Shown here: positions 7,553 through 16,254 of the stretch, one piece after another | Layout of the letters: each line of letters starts with the position of its first letter | How positions within the stretch are numbered: the first letter of the stretch is position 1 | Source of the DNA: Candidatus Melainabacteria bacterium | Lineage (GTDB): Bacteria; Cyanobacteriota; Vampirovibrionia; Obscuribacterales; Obscuribacteraceae | Assembly (NCBI GenBank): GCA_016212515.1 | Contig: JACRFZ010000032.1 | Span: 1 to 57,497, forward strand | Direction of reading: 5' to 3' | Length of the DNA: 57,497 nucleotides | Made by a program: the position numbers and the translations under genes | The notes under the pieces: generated by a model | What the model saw: only the letters and a program-made list of their open reading frames with translations | Told to the model about the DNA's origin: nothing | Database searches by the model: none

Positions 7553-9064
7553 GTGAATACTCCGGTACTAATTCAAGGTGGCATGGGCGTCGGCGTTTCC
7601 AACTGGCGGCTGGCCAAAGCAGTATCAATGGAAGGGCAGCTTGGTGTCGTATCCGGTACCATGCTCGACACGGTCTTTGCTCGCCGACTTCAGGAGGGTG
7701 ATCCGGAAGGCGCCCTGAAGAGAGCTTGTGAGGCCTTTCCCCTACCAGAAATTGCAGACCGTCTATGGAAACACTTCTTTATACCGGCGGGCAAGGCAGA
7801 TGAAGCCCCATACATGCCGGTTCCCATGATGGGCAACAGGCCCGGCCGGTTCAATATTGAACTGCTGATCCTGGCCAACTTCGCAGAAGTATTCCTGGCC
7901 AAAGAGGGGCACGACGGACTGATTGGCATCAACTATCTGGAGAAGATTCAGGTGCCGACACTGCCTTCTCTATACGGAGCAATGCTGGCCGGGGTGGACT
8001 ATGTATTAATGGGCGCCGGTATACCCAGAGCCATTCCCGGCATACTAGACGACTTGAGCGCCGGTCTTGCGGTTTCACTGAAGCTGGATGTAGCGCAAGA
8101 AAAGTCCGAGAGCGGTCAAGAAGGAGAAGAAGGCGAAGGAGAAGAAGGCGAAGCAAACCCTGATCCCTACCTGCACTTCAACCCTTCCGACTTTCTCGCT
8201 CAAGCCGGCGCAGTACCGTCCCAACCTCTCAAGCGCCCGAAATTTATAGCCATTGTTTCCTCCCATACACTGGCTACAAATTTGGCCAGGAAAGCATCCG
8301 GTTACGTGGACGGTTTTGTAATTGAGAACCATCAGGCCGGCGGGCACAACGCGCCGCCGCGGGGCGGCATCAGTCTCAGCCCCAAAGGCGAGCCCATCTA
8401 CGGAGAAAGAGACAGGGCAAATCTTGCGGAACTACGAAAGCTGAATCGCCCTTTCTGGCTGGCAGGCAAATACGGCAGTGCGGATAAACTACAGGAAGCC
8501 CTGGCCGAGGGGGCGCAGGGAGTACAAGTAGGAACTCTCTTTGCCTTTTGCCGGGAGTCAGGTATTTCTGACGATATCAAAGAAACGGTCTTGCAGAAGG
8601 CCCTGGACGGCACCCTCACTGTTTTTACCGATCCGGCAGCCTCCGCCTCCGGCTATCCCTTCAAGGTATTGAGCCTGGAAGGCACACTCTCGCAAGCGAG
8701 TATTTATGAAGACCGTCAGCGCGTCTGCGACCTCGGCTACCTGCGTTCAGCTTACACCACTGATGACCGCACCGGTAAACCCGTTATCGGCTTCCGCTGC
8801 CCGGGCGAAAAAGAAACAGATTTTGTCAGAAAAGGCGGCGCCCACAAAGAAACTGTTGAGCGAAAGTGTCTTTGCAACGCTCTTCTAGCCACTGTCGGTC
8901 TGGCTCAAAGGCGCGCAGACTATATAGAGCCGCCGATTATCACAGCCGGCGATCACGCTCTGGAACTGAAGCCTTTTGTAGAACGAGAAGGCAAACAATA
9001 CTCCGCCCGAGCAGTGGTGCGGCACATTCTGCAAAAGACTCAACTTCTCCAAGAGAGCACTTAG
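7553..9064 (+). CDS. Nitronate monooxygenase family flavoprotein
   Basis: A 503-residue TIM-barrel flavoprotein of the nitronate monooxygenase / 2-nitropropane dioxygenase family. Visible are the N-terminal QGGMGVGVSNWRLAKAVS, VVSGTMLDTVFARRL, the FMN-site QAGGHNAPPRGG, and PFWLAGKYGSADKLQEAL followed by GAQGVQVGTLFAFC. It is longer than the usual 320-380 residues. Part of the excess is an acidic glutamate/glycine insert at residues 183-203, and there is about 130 residues of C-terminal extension containing several cysteines. The GTG start at 7553 has AGAGGAAAG upstream. Substrate is not fixed; members oxidise nitronates, and long relatives are also annotated as enoyl-reductase-like. It converges on the YwiC-like gene. 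Confidence 0.85.
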   Translation: MNTPVLIQGGMGVGVSNWRLAKAVSMEGQLGVVSGTMLDTVFARRLQEGDPEGALKRACEAFPLPEIADRLWKHFFIPAGKADEAPYMPVPMMGNRPGRFNIELLILANFAEVFLAKEGHDGLIGINYLEKIQVPTLPSLYGAMLAGVDYVLMGAGIPRAIPGILDDLSAGLAVSLKLDVAQEKSESGQEGEEGEGEEGEANPDPYLHFNPSDFLAQAGAVPSQPLKRPKFIAIVSSHTLATNLARKASGYVDGFVIENHQAGGHNAPPRGGISLSPKGEPIYGERDRANLAELRKLNRPFWLAGKYGSADKLQEALAEGAQGVQVGTLFAFCRESGISDDIKETVLQKALDGTLTVFTDPAASASGYPFKVLSLEGTLSQASIYEDRQRVCDLGYLRSAYTTDDRTGKPVIGFRCPGEKETDFVRKGGAHKETVERKCLCNALLATVGLAQRRADYIEPPIITAGDHALELKPFVEREGKQYSARAVVRHILQKTQLLQEST

Positions 9065-9143
9065 CCGACTGCCGCTCAATCTAATAGCCGCAAATAAACA
9101 TCAGCCGTTACGAAAAAATTGGTAAGACCGGCGCAGTAGCTGC

Positions 9144-9884
9144 TCAAGCCAAAATACGCAAGACCAACACAGCAACCACGAAAAGCAAGCTAAAAGCCTG
9201 GGTCTTGCCCAGTACTTTCAGGGATGGTTTTTCTGTCTGATCGACCTGGAGCAGACAAATACTTTGCAGCACATAGGGTAAAAGCGCCAGAGCCGCAGTT
9301 TCCGCACTGAGAGTGGCCAATATCAACCAGCACAAGAAAGCGAGCGCACCGGGCAGTAGAGGACTCAAACCCAGGTCTTTTCGGCTCAACCGAATCAAGG
9401 CCGCGCCGCTAAAGATGGAAGCAAGCAGCGCGCCCGCAGCAATCAAATGCAAGACAAGATCCGGTCTGGCCAGGTAGGAGAACATGAGCGGGCAAACTAC
9501 CGCCCCGGTCAGGCCAAATAATTCACGCCACCACAAACTGGTGCGAGCCGGTGCAACCGCTCCAAATAAACTCAAACCAAGACCACAGAAGGCTCCCCAG
9601 AGGGCAAAGGGCAGTCCCCCCAGGCAGTAAAGCAAAGCCGAAGAGATAAGCGAAACCAGTAGGAGCTGCCGGGAAGAGGCCATGGACAAAAGCATGGCCC
9701 AGAGCATCAGCAATGACGTAGAAACCAGCAATACGGCATCTGAGAAAACAGCGGAGGAGGTGCCGCTGCTTAGCACCAGAGCCGTAAAGCTGGCAAGAGA
9801 AAGAGAGACTGTGGCGCCATGCTCTCGGGGCAAGCTAAATGCCCAACGCTTCCCGGCTAAATGTCGAATCTCTCCGAAGGTCAT
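9144..9884 (-). CDS. YwiC-like family membrane protein
   Basis: A 246-residue protein with about eight hydrophobic segments. The N-terminal RWAFSLPREHGATVSL matches the signature PREHGAW-type motif of the YwiC-like family, and the remaining segments alternate short polar loops. The role is unknown; the family is found in the inner membrane of many bacteria. I use the ATG at 9884, preceded by GGGGAG at seven bases; an upstream ATG at 9899 would add five residues. It faces the nitronate monooxygenase gene tail to tail with 79 bases between, and diverges from the TadE-like gene. Confidence 0.75.
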   Translation of the reverse strand: MTFGEIRHLAGKRWAFSLPREHGATVSLSLASFTALVLSSGTSSAVFSDAVLLVSTSLLMLWAMLLSMASSRQLLLVSLISSALLYCLGGLPFALWGAFCGLGLSLFGAVAPARTSLWWRELFGLTGAVVCPLMFSYLARPDLVLHLIAAGALLASIFSGAALIRLSRKDLGLSPLLPGALAFLCWLILATLSAETAALALLPYVLQSICLLQVDQTEKPSLKVLGKTQAFSLLFVVAVLVLRILA

Positions 9885-10132
9885 GGCACAGCTCCCCATC
9901 TGTTCGATACTAGCGGACTGCGGTTTACTAATAATCCTCCGAAAGGCCGACTAAAAAATGTAACCGGATTTGCCGCCAAAGACCGTGCCGGAAGGCAGAC
10001 TGATCAGCAACAGGGATGAATCGACAAAAGAACCAGTCTTCAGGAGAATACCCCCGTTTTATAAAAGACTTAAAATTAGAACGGGCCAATTCTCAGCTTG
10101 CTAAAGAGGCGCTGCGCCTCTGGGAGGCAGCC

Positions 10133-10819
10133 ATGAAATTCAGACACAACGCCCTCAAAGAAATTCTGAGAAATAAGTTCGGTGACTCAATCGCAGAATT
10201 CGGCCCGGCTCTTTTCGTGATACTGATGTTTCTCTTTTTCCCCATGCTGAACATGGTGAGCATCGGAGTCTCTTACGGACTGGGCATGGTTCTCAACTAC
10301 AACCAGGTACACGAAGCGGCCCTCTTGCCGTCTGCTGATGCTTTGAGCAGTTCCGGCCCGATCAAGAAAAGCATTCCCGAACAATGGCAGGCCGGTATGG
10401 GACAGTTCGCCAAACTGAGCGGCAGTCCCGTCACCAATATAGCCTACCGGGACGGCACCACCGGACTGGGCAGCGGGGCTGGTCAGAGCGACACCACAGA
10501 TAAAATCGTGAAAGTTCAGACCACAATCACGTGCAATCCCTTCCTGCCTATTCCATTGCCCATCGCCAATATTCCCGGGGTGAATGGCCCCATGACCTTC
10601 ACCCTGGTATCGGAAGCCTTGATGGAAAACCCGGATAACGCCGGAAGCACGGTGGCTATTGCTGCCGACGACGATACAAAACTGCCGATAGCTCCGTTCA
10701 GGCCACCGGTTGTAGGACCAAGCGACGACGACACCAAGCTACCCATACCGCCATTTCATAACAAGCAACACGGATTCTGGGACTTCCTTGCCGGCTTGGG
10801 CGGCTGCAACGCCCGCTAA
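10133..10819 (+). CDS. TadE/TadG-like pilus-assembly type protein
   Basis: I start this at the ATG at 10133, which has GGGAGG six bases upstream, giving 228 residues; the frame stays open back to an ATG at 10016 that lacks a proper ribosome site. The N-terminus has the TadE-like layout: a short basic segment, RNKFGDSIAEFGPALFVIL with a glutamate just inside a hydrophobic helix, then an extracytoplasmic domain. The C-terminal part holds two near-identical acidic and proline stretches (DDDTKLPIAPF and DDDTKLPIPPF). TadE-like proteins are minor pilins of Flp-type pili. No other tad gene is visible nearby, so it is an orphan here. Confidence 0.6.
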   Translation: MKFRHNALKEILRNKFGDSIAEFGPALFVILMFLFFPMLNMVSIGVSYGLGMVLNYNQVHEAALLPSADALSSSGPIKKSIPEQWQAGMGQFAKLSGSPVTNIAYRDGTTGLGSGAGQSDTTDKIVKVQTTITCNPFLPIPLPIANIPGVNGPMTFTLVSEALMENPDNAGSTVAIAADDDTKLPIAPFRPPVVGPSDDDTKLPIPPFHNKQHGFWDFLAGLGGCNAR

Positions 10820-10838
10820 GGACGGAGCCTTCAAAATT

Positions 10839-10870
10839 ACGCACCGACAGTATCGTGCCTGTCGGTGCGT
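10839..10870. terminator. Bidirectional terminator hairpin
   Basis: A perfect 12-bp stem (ACGCACCGACAG / CTGTCGGTGCGT) with an 8-base loop lies between the convergent TadE-like and YbjQ-type genes. On the minus side it is followed by TAATTTTG, so it can serve both genes. Confidence 0.8.
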
Positions 10871-10911
10871 GATTCAATAGTCAACTGGAACAATCAAGCC
10901 GTCGGATTCAA

Positions 10912-11733
10912 TCAGTCATTCACTGATAGCACCAACTGTGGTGCAGGAATATGGTGATCGGCGCGCATGGCAATAATTGCCGTACCCACCGAGAAGAACT
11001 CAATAATGTGATCCGACCAGGCATAACTGCCTTCGTGAATATCCACACCGACAATACCTTCGGCGTGCAGATTGACCGCTTCATTCTGCATGCGCTCCAT
11101 GGCCAGTTCGCGAGCATCATAGAGGGCCTGGGTAAAGTTGGTCATCTCAACGTTTTGCCCAATATTCTTGAACCACTGACCAAAGCTCTGGTGCGCCACG
11201 TGGTAGACGCAGTTGCCCATGACCATGCCCACAGGCCGATAACCGGCTTTGAGAAGGGTCCAGAAATCCTGCCCGGAAAGGTCGGAAGTAAAAGGTTTAT
11301 TGGTATTGGTTCGCCAGTTGGTTTTGCGATCATTGGCCACCACGGCAGTACCTATGGCCACAAACTCAGCCAGACTCTCTCCCCAGCCCAGGTGCTTCAC
11401 CTTCAGGCGCACGGCCACAACGCCATCGGCGCCCAGTTCATCGGCTTCCTCTTCCATGCGGCTCATGGCCAGTTCCCGAGCATGGTACATAGCCTGGGTG
11501 AGAACCTGCATCTCTTCGTTCTTGGTCCAACGGGCCTGTTGAAAGCCGATATGATAGATGGAAGAGCCGACCACCATGCCCACCGGCTCAAATCCGGCTT
11601 CTTTCACCAATAGAAATTCGTTGACAGAAAGGTCTGAGGTGAAGAGAGTGCGTTTGTCGCCCTGACCGCGCATTTGCGCCAGGCGCTCATGGGCGTGGGA
11701 CGGCAAATCATCATGATTTTCTGTATCCGGCAT
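10912..11733 (-). CDS. Protein with two YbjQ/DUF74 heavy-metal-binding-like domains
   Basis: A 273-residue cytoplasmic protein with two repeats of the same unit. Each begins FTSDLS..(E/D)F and G(F/Y).PVGMV.G...YH, continues with an A..ARE.AM.RM..EA helix, and ends with GADGVVAVRLKV or AEGIVGVDIH followed by EF..(I/V)GTAV. The GADAVVGVR-type strand and the closing GTAV belong to the YbjQ (DUF74) family, sometimes called heavy-metal-binding domains. I do not see a cysteine cluster that would support metal binding. AAAGGAG precedes the start. It follows a 339-residue paralogue with the same architecture by 29 bases, so the two form an operon. Confidence 0.75.
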   Translation of the reverse strand: MPDTENHDDLPSHAHERLAQMRGQGDKRTLFTSDLSVNEFLLVKEAGFEPVGMVVGSSIYHIGFQQARWTKNEEMQVLTQAMYHARELAMSRMEEEADELGADGVVAVRLKVKHLGWGESLAEFVAIGTAVVANDRKTNWRTNTNKPFTSDLSGQDFWTLLKAGYRPVGMVMGNCVYHVAHQSFGQWFKNIGQNVEMTNFTQALYDARELAMERMQNEAVNLHAEGIVGVDIHEGSYAWSDHIIEFFSVGTAIIAMRADHHIPAPQLVLSVND

Positions 11734-11762
11734 TCTAAGCTCCTTTACTCTCGAACTTCACT

Positions 11763-12782
11763 TCACTCGTCATCATCATAGTCATCCTCTGCTCCATAGC
11801 TGGCTGTTGCCACATAGTTACTGAGCGGTTCGTCGAACTCCACATCGCTCTTACCCCGACGGGACAAATCAATGACCATCAAGGGGCTCGGTGAGATGCG
11901 CCTCTTGCCGTCAGGGCGGTCCACCACGGCTGTACCCATGGCCATAAAATTGACGAGCATGTCGATAAAAGTAACGCGATTACTCTCGTATTCGATGCGC
12001 TCAAGCTTATAATCAACGGTCATGTCAACGGCGCCATCACCGCCATTCAAACCGATATCGATCCAGAGCCTTTGATTGGCCTGTTTTCTGGCATAGGCAA
12101 AACCTTCGCTGAAAACCATCAGCTCTTGATTGGCCAGACTTCCGAACCAGCCCATCTGAGCGGAATTAGACTGCCTGTTGCCCTTAATGTAGTAAGAGCA
12201 GTTGCCCATAACCAGGCCGGTGGGCCAGAAGCCTGCTTCATAGAGTTGCCAGAATTCCTGCCCGCTCAAAGTAGAAGTGAAGGGCACGTGGCCCGGTTTT
12301 ACACAAGCACTTCCCGGAATACGAATAGCCGTGCCCATAGCCGTGAACTCCGTGATTCCCTCACCCCAGTTGAAGGTTGAAGTAGTCACCTTGACGCCTA
12401 TGACACCATGGGCCCCAAGCAACTCCGCCTCTTGCCTGAGCCGGCTTACAGCCAGCTCCCTGGCCTGTTTGTGGGCGTTAGTGAGGGCGCTTATCTCCGA
12501 TGTGGAAGACCAGAAGCCCTGGCAAAAATTACGCCAGCCCACTTTCATGAAAGCACTGCCCATCACCTGCCCCACTGGCACGTAACCGGCTTCTCGGGCG
12601 AGAAGATACTCTTTGGCACTTAAATTGCTGGAGAAGAAATTCTTGCCGGACTCAGCCTGAGCTTTGAGACGGTGCTGGGCACCAAGCGGTAAATTACCCT
12701 TTTCAAGCTCCTTGACACTGGCTTCTTGCAGCTCGCGCTTAGCCTTGTCATCATCTTTTTCTTTGAATATCCAGAAAGGCAA
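11763..12782 (-). CDS. Second protein with two YbjQ/DUF74-like domains
   Basis: A 339-residue paralogue of the next gene, with a charged N-terminal region (KEKDDDKAKRELQEAS) and an acidic C-terminus ending in a DDYDDDE run. The first domain shows FFSSNLSAKEYLLAREAGY, PVGQVMG and LGAHGVIGVKVTTS closing with TAMGTAI. The second shows FTSTLSGQEFWQLYEAGF, TGLVMGNCSYY and a closing MAMGTAV. It starts with TTG at 12782 after GGGGAAGA. Function unknown. Two double-domain proteins side by side give four copies of the fold, which suggests that the domains assemble into a ring or shell. Isolated YbjQ-family structures are pentameric in my recollection, so this is inference. Confidence 0.72.
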   Translation of the reverse strand: MPFWIFKEKDDDKAKRELQEASVKELEKGNLPLGAQHRLKAQAESGKNFFSSNLSAKEYLLAREAGYVPVGQVMGSAFMKVGWRNFCQGFWSSTSEISALTNAHKQARELAVSRLRQEAELLGAHGVIGVKVTTSTFNWGEGITEFTAMGTAIRIPGSACVKPGHVPFTSTLSGQEFWQLYEAGFWPTGLVMGNCSYYIKGNRQSNSAQMGWFGSLANQELMVFSEGFAYARKQANQRLWIDIGLNGGDGAVDMTVDYKLERIEYESNRVTFIDMLVNFMAMGTAVVDRPDGKRRISPSPLMVIDLSRRGKSDVEFDEPLSNYVATASYGAEDDYDDDE

Positions 12783-12856
12783 TTATCTTCCCCGGCTTGC
12801 AGAGTCGACCGTGAGCCGACTCTTACTAATACGATTACTAAATTGTCGCTACACTC

Positions 12857-12904
12857 TCAATCAACCAACACTTCAATCAACCAACACTTCAATCAACCAA
12901 CCAC
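12857..12904. repeat. Three-copy 16-bp tandem repeat
   Basis: TCAATCAACCAACACT occurs at 12857 and 12873, and a third copy at 12889 diverges at its end. The third copy overlaps the stop codon and last codons of the minus-strand gene at 12893, so the array forms that gene's 3-prime end and spacer. Confidence 0.85.
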
Positions 12905-13288
12905 GAACTTTTGCAATGCTTCCCGGGTACGGGCATTTTTCTCAGCCAGGGAAGCCAATTTCTCAGCCAGCTCACCGATGAGTTTCTCTACTTCAACGTC
13001 TTCACTTTTTAGTACGACACCGCGCACTATTTTCTGCCGTCTGGCTGAAATCACTCCCCGCTTGTCACGGGTAAACTGAAAACCGGTGTCGTCAAGCTTG
13101 ACGGAAAGCTCAACCACCGGCTTCTTGGAAGAGAGCAACCAGCCGCCGCGGGTAATCTCGCATTCATCGGGCAAAGCCTGGGCCAACTTGGCCGAAAGAT
13201 GCTCGAGCAAATCACCGGAAGCGTCCTTGTCCAGGCGCAAACTGCAGGCCAGCACATCCACCTGCAAAGCATGTTCGAAGTCTTCCAC
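12893..13288 (-). CDS. Small conserved hypothetical protein
   Basis: I start this at the GTG at 13288 (AGGAAAGG seven bases upstream), giving 131 residues; the frame runs further upstream but would then overlap mutL on the other strand. The sequence is a short alpha/beta domain (about residues 15-95, with LDKDASGDLLEHLSAKL, then VVELSVKLDDTGFQF) followed by a helical coiled-coil-like tail rich in lysine and glutamate. The layout recalls small conserved proteins seen widely in actinobacteria and other phyla, but I cannot name the family. It diverges from mutL. Confidence 0.6.
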   Translation of the reverse strand: MEDFEHALQVDVLACSLRLDKDASGDLLEHLSAKLAQALPDECEITRGGWLLSSKKPVVELSVKLDDTGFQFTRDKRGVISARRQKIVRGVVLKSEDVEVEKLIGELAEKLASLAEKNARTREALQKFVVG

Positions 13289-13548
13289 TTGACCTTTCCT
13301 AAATAGCGATTCCCAAACAAACAACAACGGATAAACGTTGAATTGCCACATTATATAGGTCTCAAGGAAAGCACACATTATCTTGACTGCCTGGCGAGTA
13401 AAAGTGAGGCGTACTGACCCCGCATATTGACCAGACTTGAGCCGGACAACCTGGCGCCCCGGCTGGTTAGAACACCATTCCAAGAAGATTACACAGCTCT
13501 CAAAGTCTCTTTGAATGGTCTGAGCCCGGTGGATGCTAAGATGCTTCC

Positions 13549-15654
13549 ATGCCGAAAGTATTTGTATTGCCCGACCATATAGCCAGCCAGATTGCCGCCG
13601 GAGAGGTGGTAGAACGCCCTTCATCCGTAGTGAAGGAGCTGGTGGAAAACTCCCTCGATGCCGGTGCCACCGAAATTGAGGTGAGCGTCTCAGCCGATTG
13701 CCGCGACCTGCGCATTGCCGACAACGGCTCCGGTATGGAGCCGGAAGATGCGGTGCTGGCCTTTCAAAGGCACGCCACCTCTAAATTGCGCAGCGCCGAC
13801 GACCTCTACAATTTGACCACCCTGGGCTTCCGCGGCGAAGCGCTGCCGTCCATCGCTTCAATCTCCAAATTCACCTGTTATACGCGCACCCATACGGCTC
13901 CGCACGGCTCCAGAATCGAAAGCGCCGACGGCAACCTCACGGCTCAGGAAGCCGGTTGCGCCCCGGGCACGGTTATGGAGATCAAAGAGCTTTTCTACAA
14001 TACGCCGGCCCGCCTCAAATTTATGAAAAAGGCCAATACGGAATTCGGCCATATAGAGGAAATTCTTCAGAGCCTGGCCATCAGCTACCCCCATGTGGCC
14101 TTCACCTTAATCAAAGACGGCGACACCGTGCTAAGAACCACCGGTAGTGGCAGTCTTGCCCAAGCGGTAGTGCAAGCCAAATTCTTCACAGGCAAAGAAG
14201 CCCTTTTGGAAGTGGCCCCCCATGAAGAGATTGCCGCCAAAGTCAGAGGCTTGAAAATTAGCGGACTGATGGCCAAGCCCCTACATTTCCGGGGTGATCG
14301 CAAAGGCATTTTGACCATCGTCAATGGACGCACGGTGCGCTGCCCCCTCACCTACAAAGCCCTAGACTATGTTTACTCCGACTTAATTCCCCGGGGTCGC
14401 TATCCGCTTGCCGTAGTGCGCCTGGAGATAGACCCGGGCATGGTGGACGTGAATATACATCCCACCAAAAAAGAGCTGAAATATCAAAGCGGCAACGAAA
14501 TCTATGTAACCATCCAAAGGGCTCTCTCTTCCACCTTGCGCCAGAACAGCATGCAGGAAGCAGCGGCTTATCATGCCGCTCGGCGCGATCTAGAAGAAGC
14601 CTTGCCGGAAGTGCAAGAAGCATTGCTGGAAGTACAGAAGGCTCAGACCGAGCTTGAGAAAGTCACCTTCGCACCGGCCATGAGAACATTTGAGTCGGCG
14701 CAGACTCAAGCCCGCACCTACCGCCAGCCCCAGAGCACCGAGCAGATGGACTTCAAAGAAAGTCTCAATTGCAAAGTAAGTGTGGACCACTACGGCGTGG
14801 TAGAAACCCCAAACCAGGCAGCTCTTTCTACCACCAGGGAAGCCGCCCCACACTATTCTGAAAGCCGGGAAATTAGTAGGGAAATTAACCGAGAAGAGTT
14901 ACCGACAAAAGAGGCGATGCCGAAATATACGGCGCCACCGGCCGAAGCTGCTTCAGAGTTTACAGCACCCTCGCCAACCCAAAAGCCCGAGGAGACTTCG
15001 GCCAGACCGGAAGACTTACCTGCCGCCGGTGAAAAATTTCTGCATCTGCGCGATACTGCCGGCATCGAATACGAATTGCCGGTCGGCTGGCGCTTGATGG
15101 GCTACCTGCATAACACCTATATTTTCTTCGAGACTCCCGAAGGGCTGGAAATAGTCGAGCAACACATCGCTCATGAAAGGACGCTCTACGAGAAGCTTCT
15201 AGCCTCACAGAAGACGCCCGGACGCCTCAGTGAAAACTCACAGAGGCTAATTATCTCGACGCCGCTGGAACTCTCCTCCGAACAGTTGGAGACCCTGAAA
15301 ATCTCGCAAGAAGCCCTGGCTAAACTGGGCTTTGAATTCAGTTTCGACGACGGCGGCAACGCCTCTGTGAGCCAGTTGCCCCTGGAGCTGGCCAGCTTCA
15401 ATTACCGACCGGTGATTCAAAAGATGCTGGACGATCTTGCCACCGTAGACGCCACCAATATGGATCTGGAAGCCACCAAATCAATAGCCTGCCAGAGCGC
15501 CATTAAAAACGGCATGCCGCTGTCGGTACGAGACATCTTGAAACTGGTGAGCGATTGGCTTGGCACCGAGCGCAATGACACCTGCCCCCACGGCAGACCG
15601 GTGCGCCTCAAGTTCTCAAAGGAAAAAATCTTCGAGATGTTCCACCCGGCTTAA
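13549..15654 (+). CDS. mutL: DNA mismatch repair protein MutL
   Basis: A 701-residue MutL. The N-terminal GHKL ATPase shows IAAGEVVERPSSVVKELVEN, DNGSGM, RHATSK and GFRGEALPSI, and the transducer part follows. A long unconserved linker (about 340-500) precedes the C-terminal dimerisation domain. That domain keeps the metal-dependent nicking-endonuclease motifs in slightly altered form: EQHIAHERTLYE from residue 537 in place of DQHA(X)2E(X)4E, ACQSAIKNG from 647, and CPHGRP from 679. It should therefore act as a strand-nicking MutL in a MutH-less system, together with a MutS that is not in this window. The start ATG has only a weak ribosome site. Confidence 0.97.
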   Translation: MPKVFVLPDHIASQIAAGEVVERPSSVVKELVENSLDAGATEIEVSVSADCRDLRIADNGSGMEPEDAVLAFQRHATSKLRSADDLYNLTTLGFRGEALPSIASISKFTCYTRTHTAPHGSRIESADGNLTAQEAGCAPGTVMEIKELFYNTPARLKFMKKANTEFGHIEEILQSLAISYPHVAFTLIKDGDTVLRTTGSGSLAQAVVQAKFFTGKEALLEVAPHEEIAAKVRGLKISGLMAKPLHFRGDRKGILTIVNGRTVRCPLTYKALDYVYSDLIPRGRYPLAVVRLEIDPGMVDVNIHPTKKELKYQSGNEIYVTIQRALSSTLRQNSMQEAAAYHAARRDLEEALPEVQEALLEVQKAQTELEKVTFAPAMRTFESAQTQARTYRQPQSTEQMDFKESLNCKVSVDHYGVVETPNQAALSTTREAAPHYSESREISREINREELPTKEAMPKYTAPPAEAASEFTAPSPTQKPEETSARPEDLPAAGEKFLHLRDTAGIEYELPVGWRLMGYLHNTYIFFETPEGLEIVEQHIAHERTLYEKLLASQKTPGRLSENSQRLIISTPLELSSEQLETLKISQEALAKLGFEFSFDDGGNASVSQLPLELASFNYRPVIQKMLDDLATVDATNMDLEATKSIACQSAIKNGMPLSVRDILKLVSDWLGTERNDTCPHGRPVRLKFSKEKIFEMFHPA

Positions 15655-15695
15655 AGCCATCCGCCAGCCAGGAAAGCACTGTAAAAGCCCCCGCC

Positions 15696-16163
15696 CTAAT
15701 GGCAGACGGCACCGTGCTTCTTGAAGTAATCTTGATGATATTCTTCCGCCCGCCAGAAGGTCTGAGCAGGCACTATTTCAGTAACAATCACCCTGCCTTT
15801 GTAAGGTCCGTTCTGACCGGCTTCAAGCTTAGCTTCTTCCGCTGCCGCTCTTTGCTCTTCGTTTTCGTAGAAGATGGCAGATCGGTACTGGCTGCCGTGA
15901 TCCGGTCCCTGATAGTTAAGGGTGGTGGGATCGTGAATGGAAAAGAACTTAGCCAAAAGTTCCTTATATGAGACGACGGACGGATCAAACTCCACCAGAA
16001 CGGCCTCGGCATGTCCCGTTGTGTCGGTGCAAACCTGCCTGTAATGGGGATTGTCTACGTTGCCGCCGCAATACCCGACAGCGGTGCTGAGCACACCCGG
16101 AATCTGACTGAAGATAAACTGAGGCTTCCAGAAGCAGCCGCTTGCAAATATTGCTCTTTCCAC
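15696..16163 (-). CDS. msrA: Peptide methionine-S-sulfoxide reductase MsrA
   Basis: A 155-residue protein with the catalytic GCFW motif (C10), GYCGG, GHAEAV, FFSIHDPT and EEYHQDYF. It reduces methionine-S-sulfoxide in proteins using thioredoxin. The GTG start at 16163 has AGGAGG upstream, and the length is a little short of the usual 170-210 because the N-terminus begins directly at the catalytic strand. A resolving cysteine is visible near the C-terminus (GAVCH). It converges on mutL with 41 bases between. Confidence 0.95.
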   Translation of the reverse strand: MERAIFASGCFWKPQFIFSQIPGVLSTAVGYCGGNVDNPHYRQVCTDTTGHAEAVLVEFDPSVVSYKELLAKFFSIHDPTTLNYQGPDHGSQYRSAIFYENEEQRAAAEEAKLEAGQNGPYKGRVIVTEIVPAQTFWRAEEYHQDYFKKHGAVCH

Positions 16164-16254
16164 GTCGACCTCCTGCCGGGGAAATGCCCGGTTAAGACAG
16201 CAATTTTAACCACACTGATAATATACAGCGTCCAGGACCTGAAAGTTCCTGATC

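Noticed and set aside
13289..13624. Upstream extension of the small conserved gene at 12893-13288
   Set aside because: The longer frame would overlap mutL on the other strand, and the GTG at 13288 has a good ribosome site. The extra N-terminus has no domain-like sequence.
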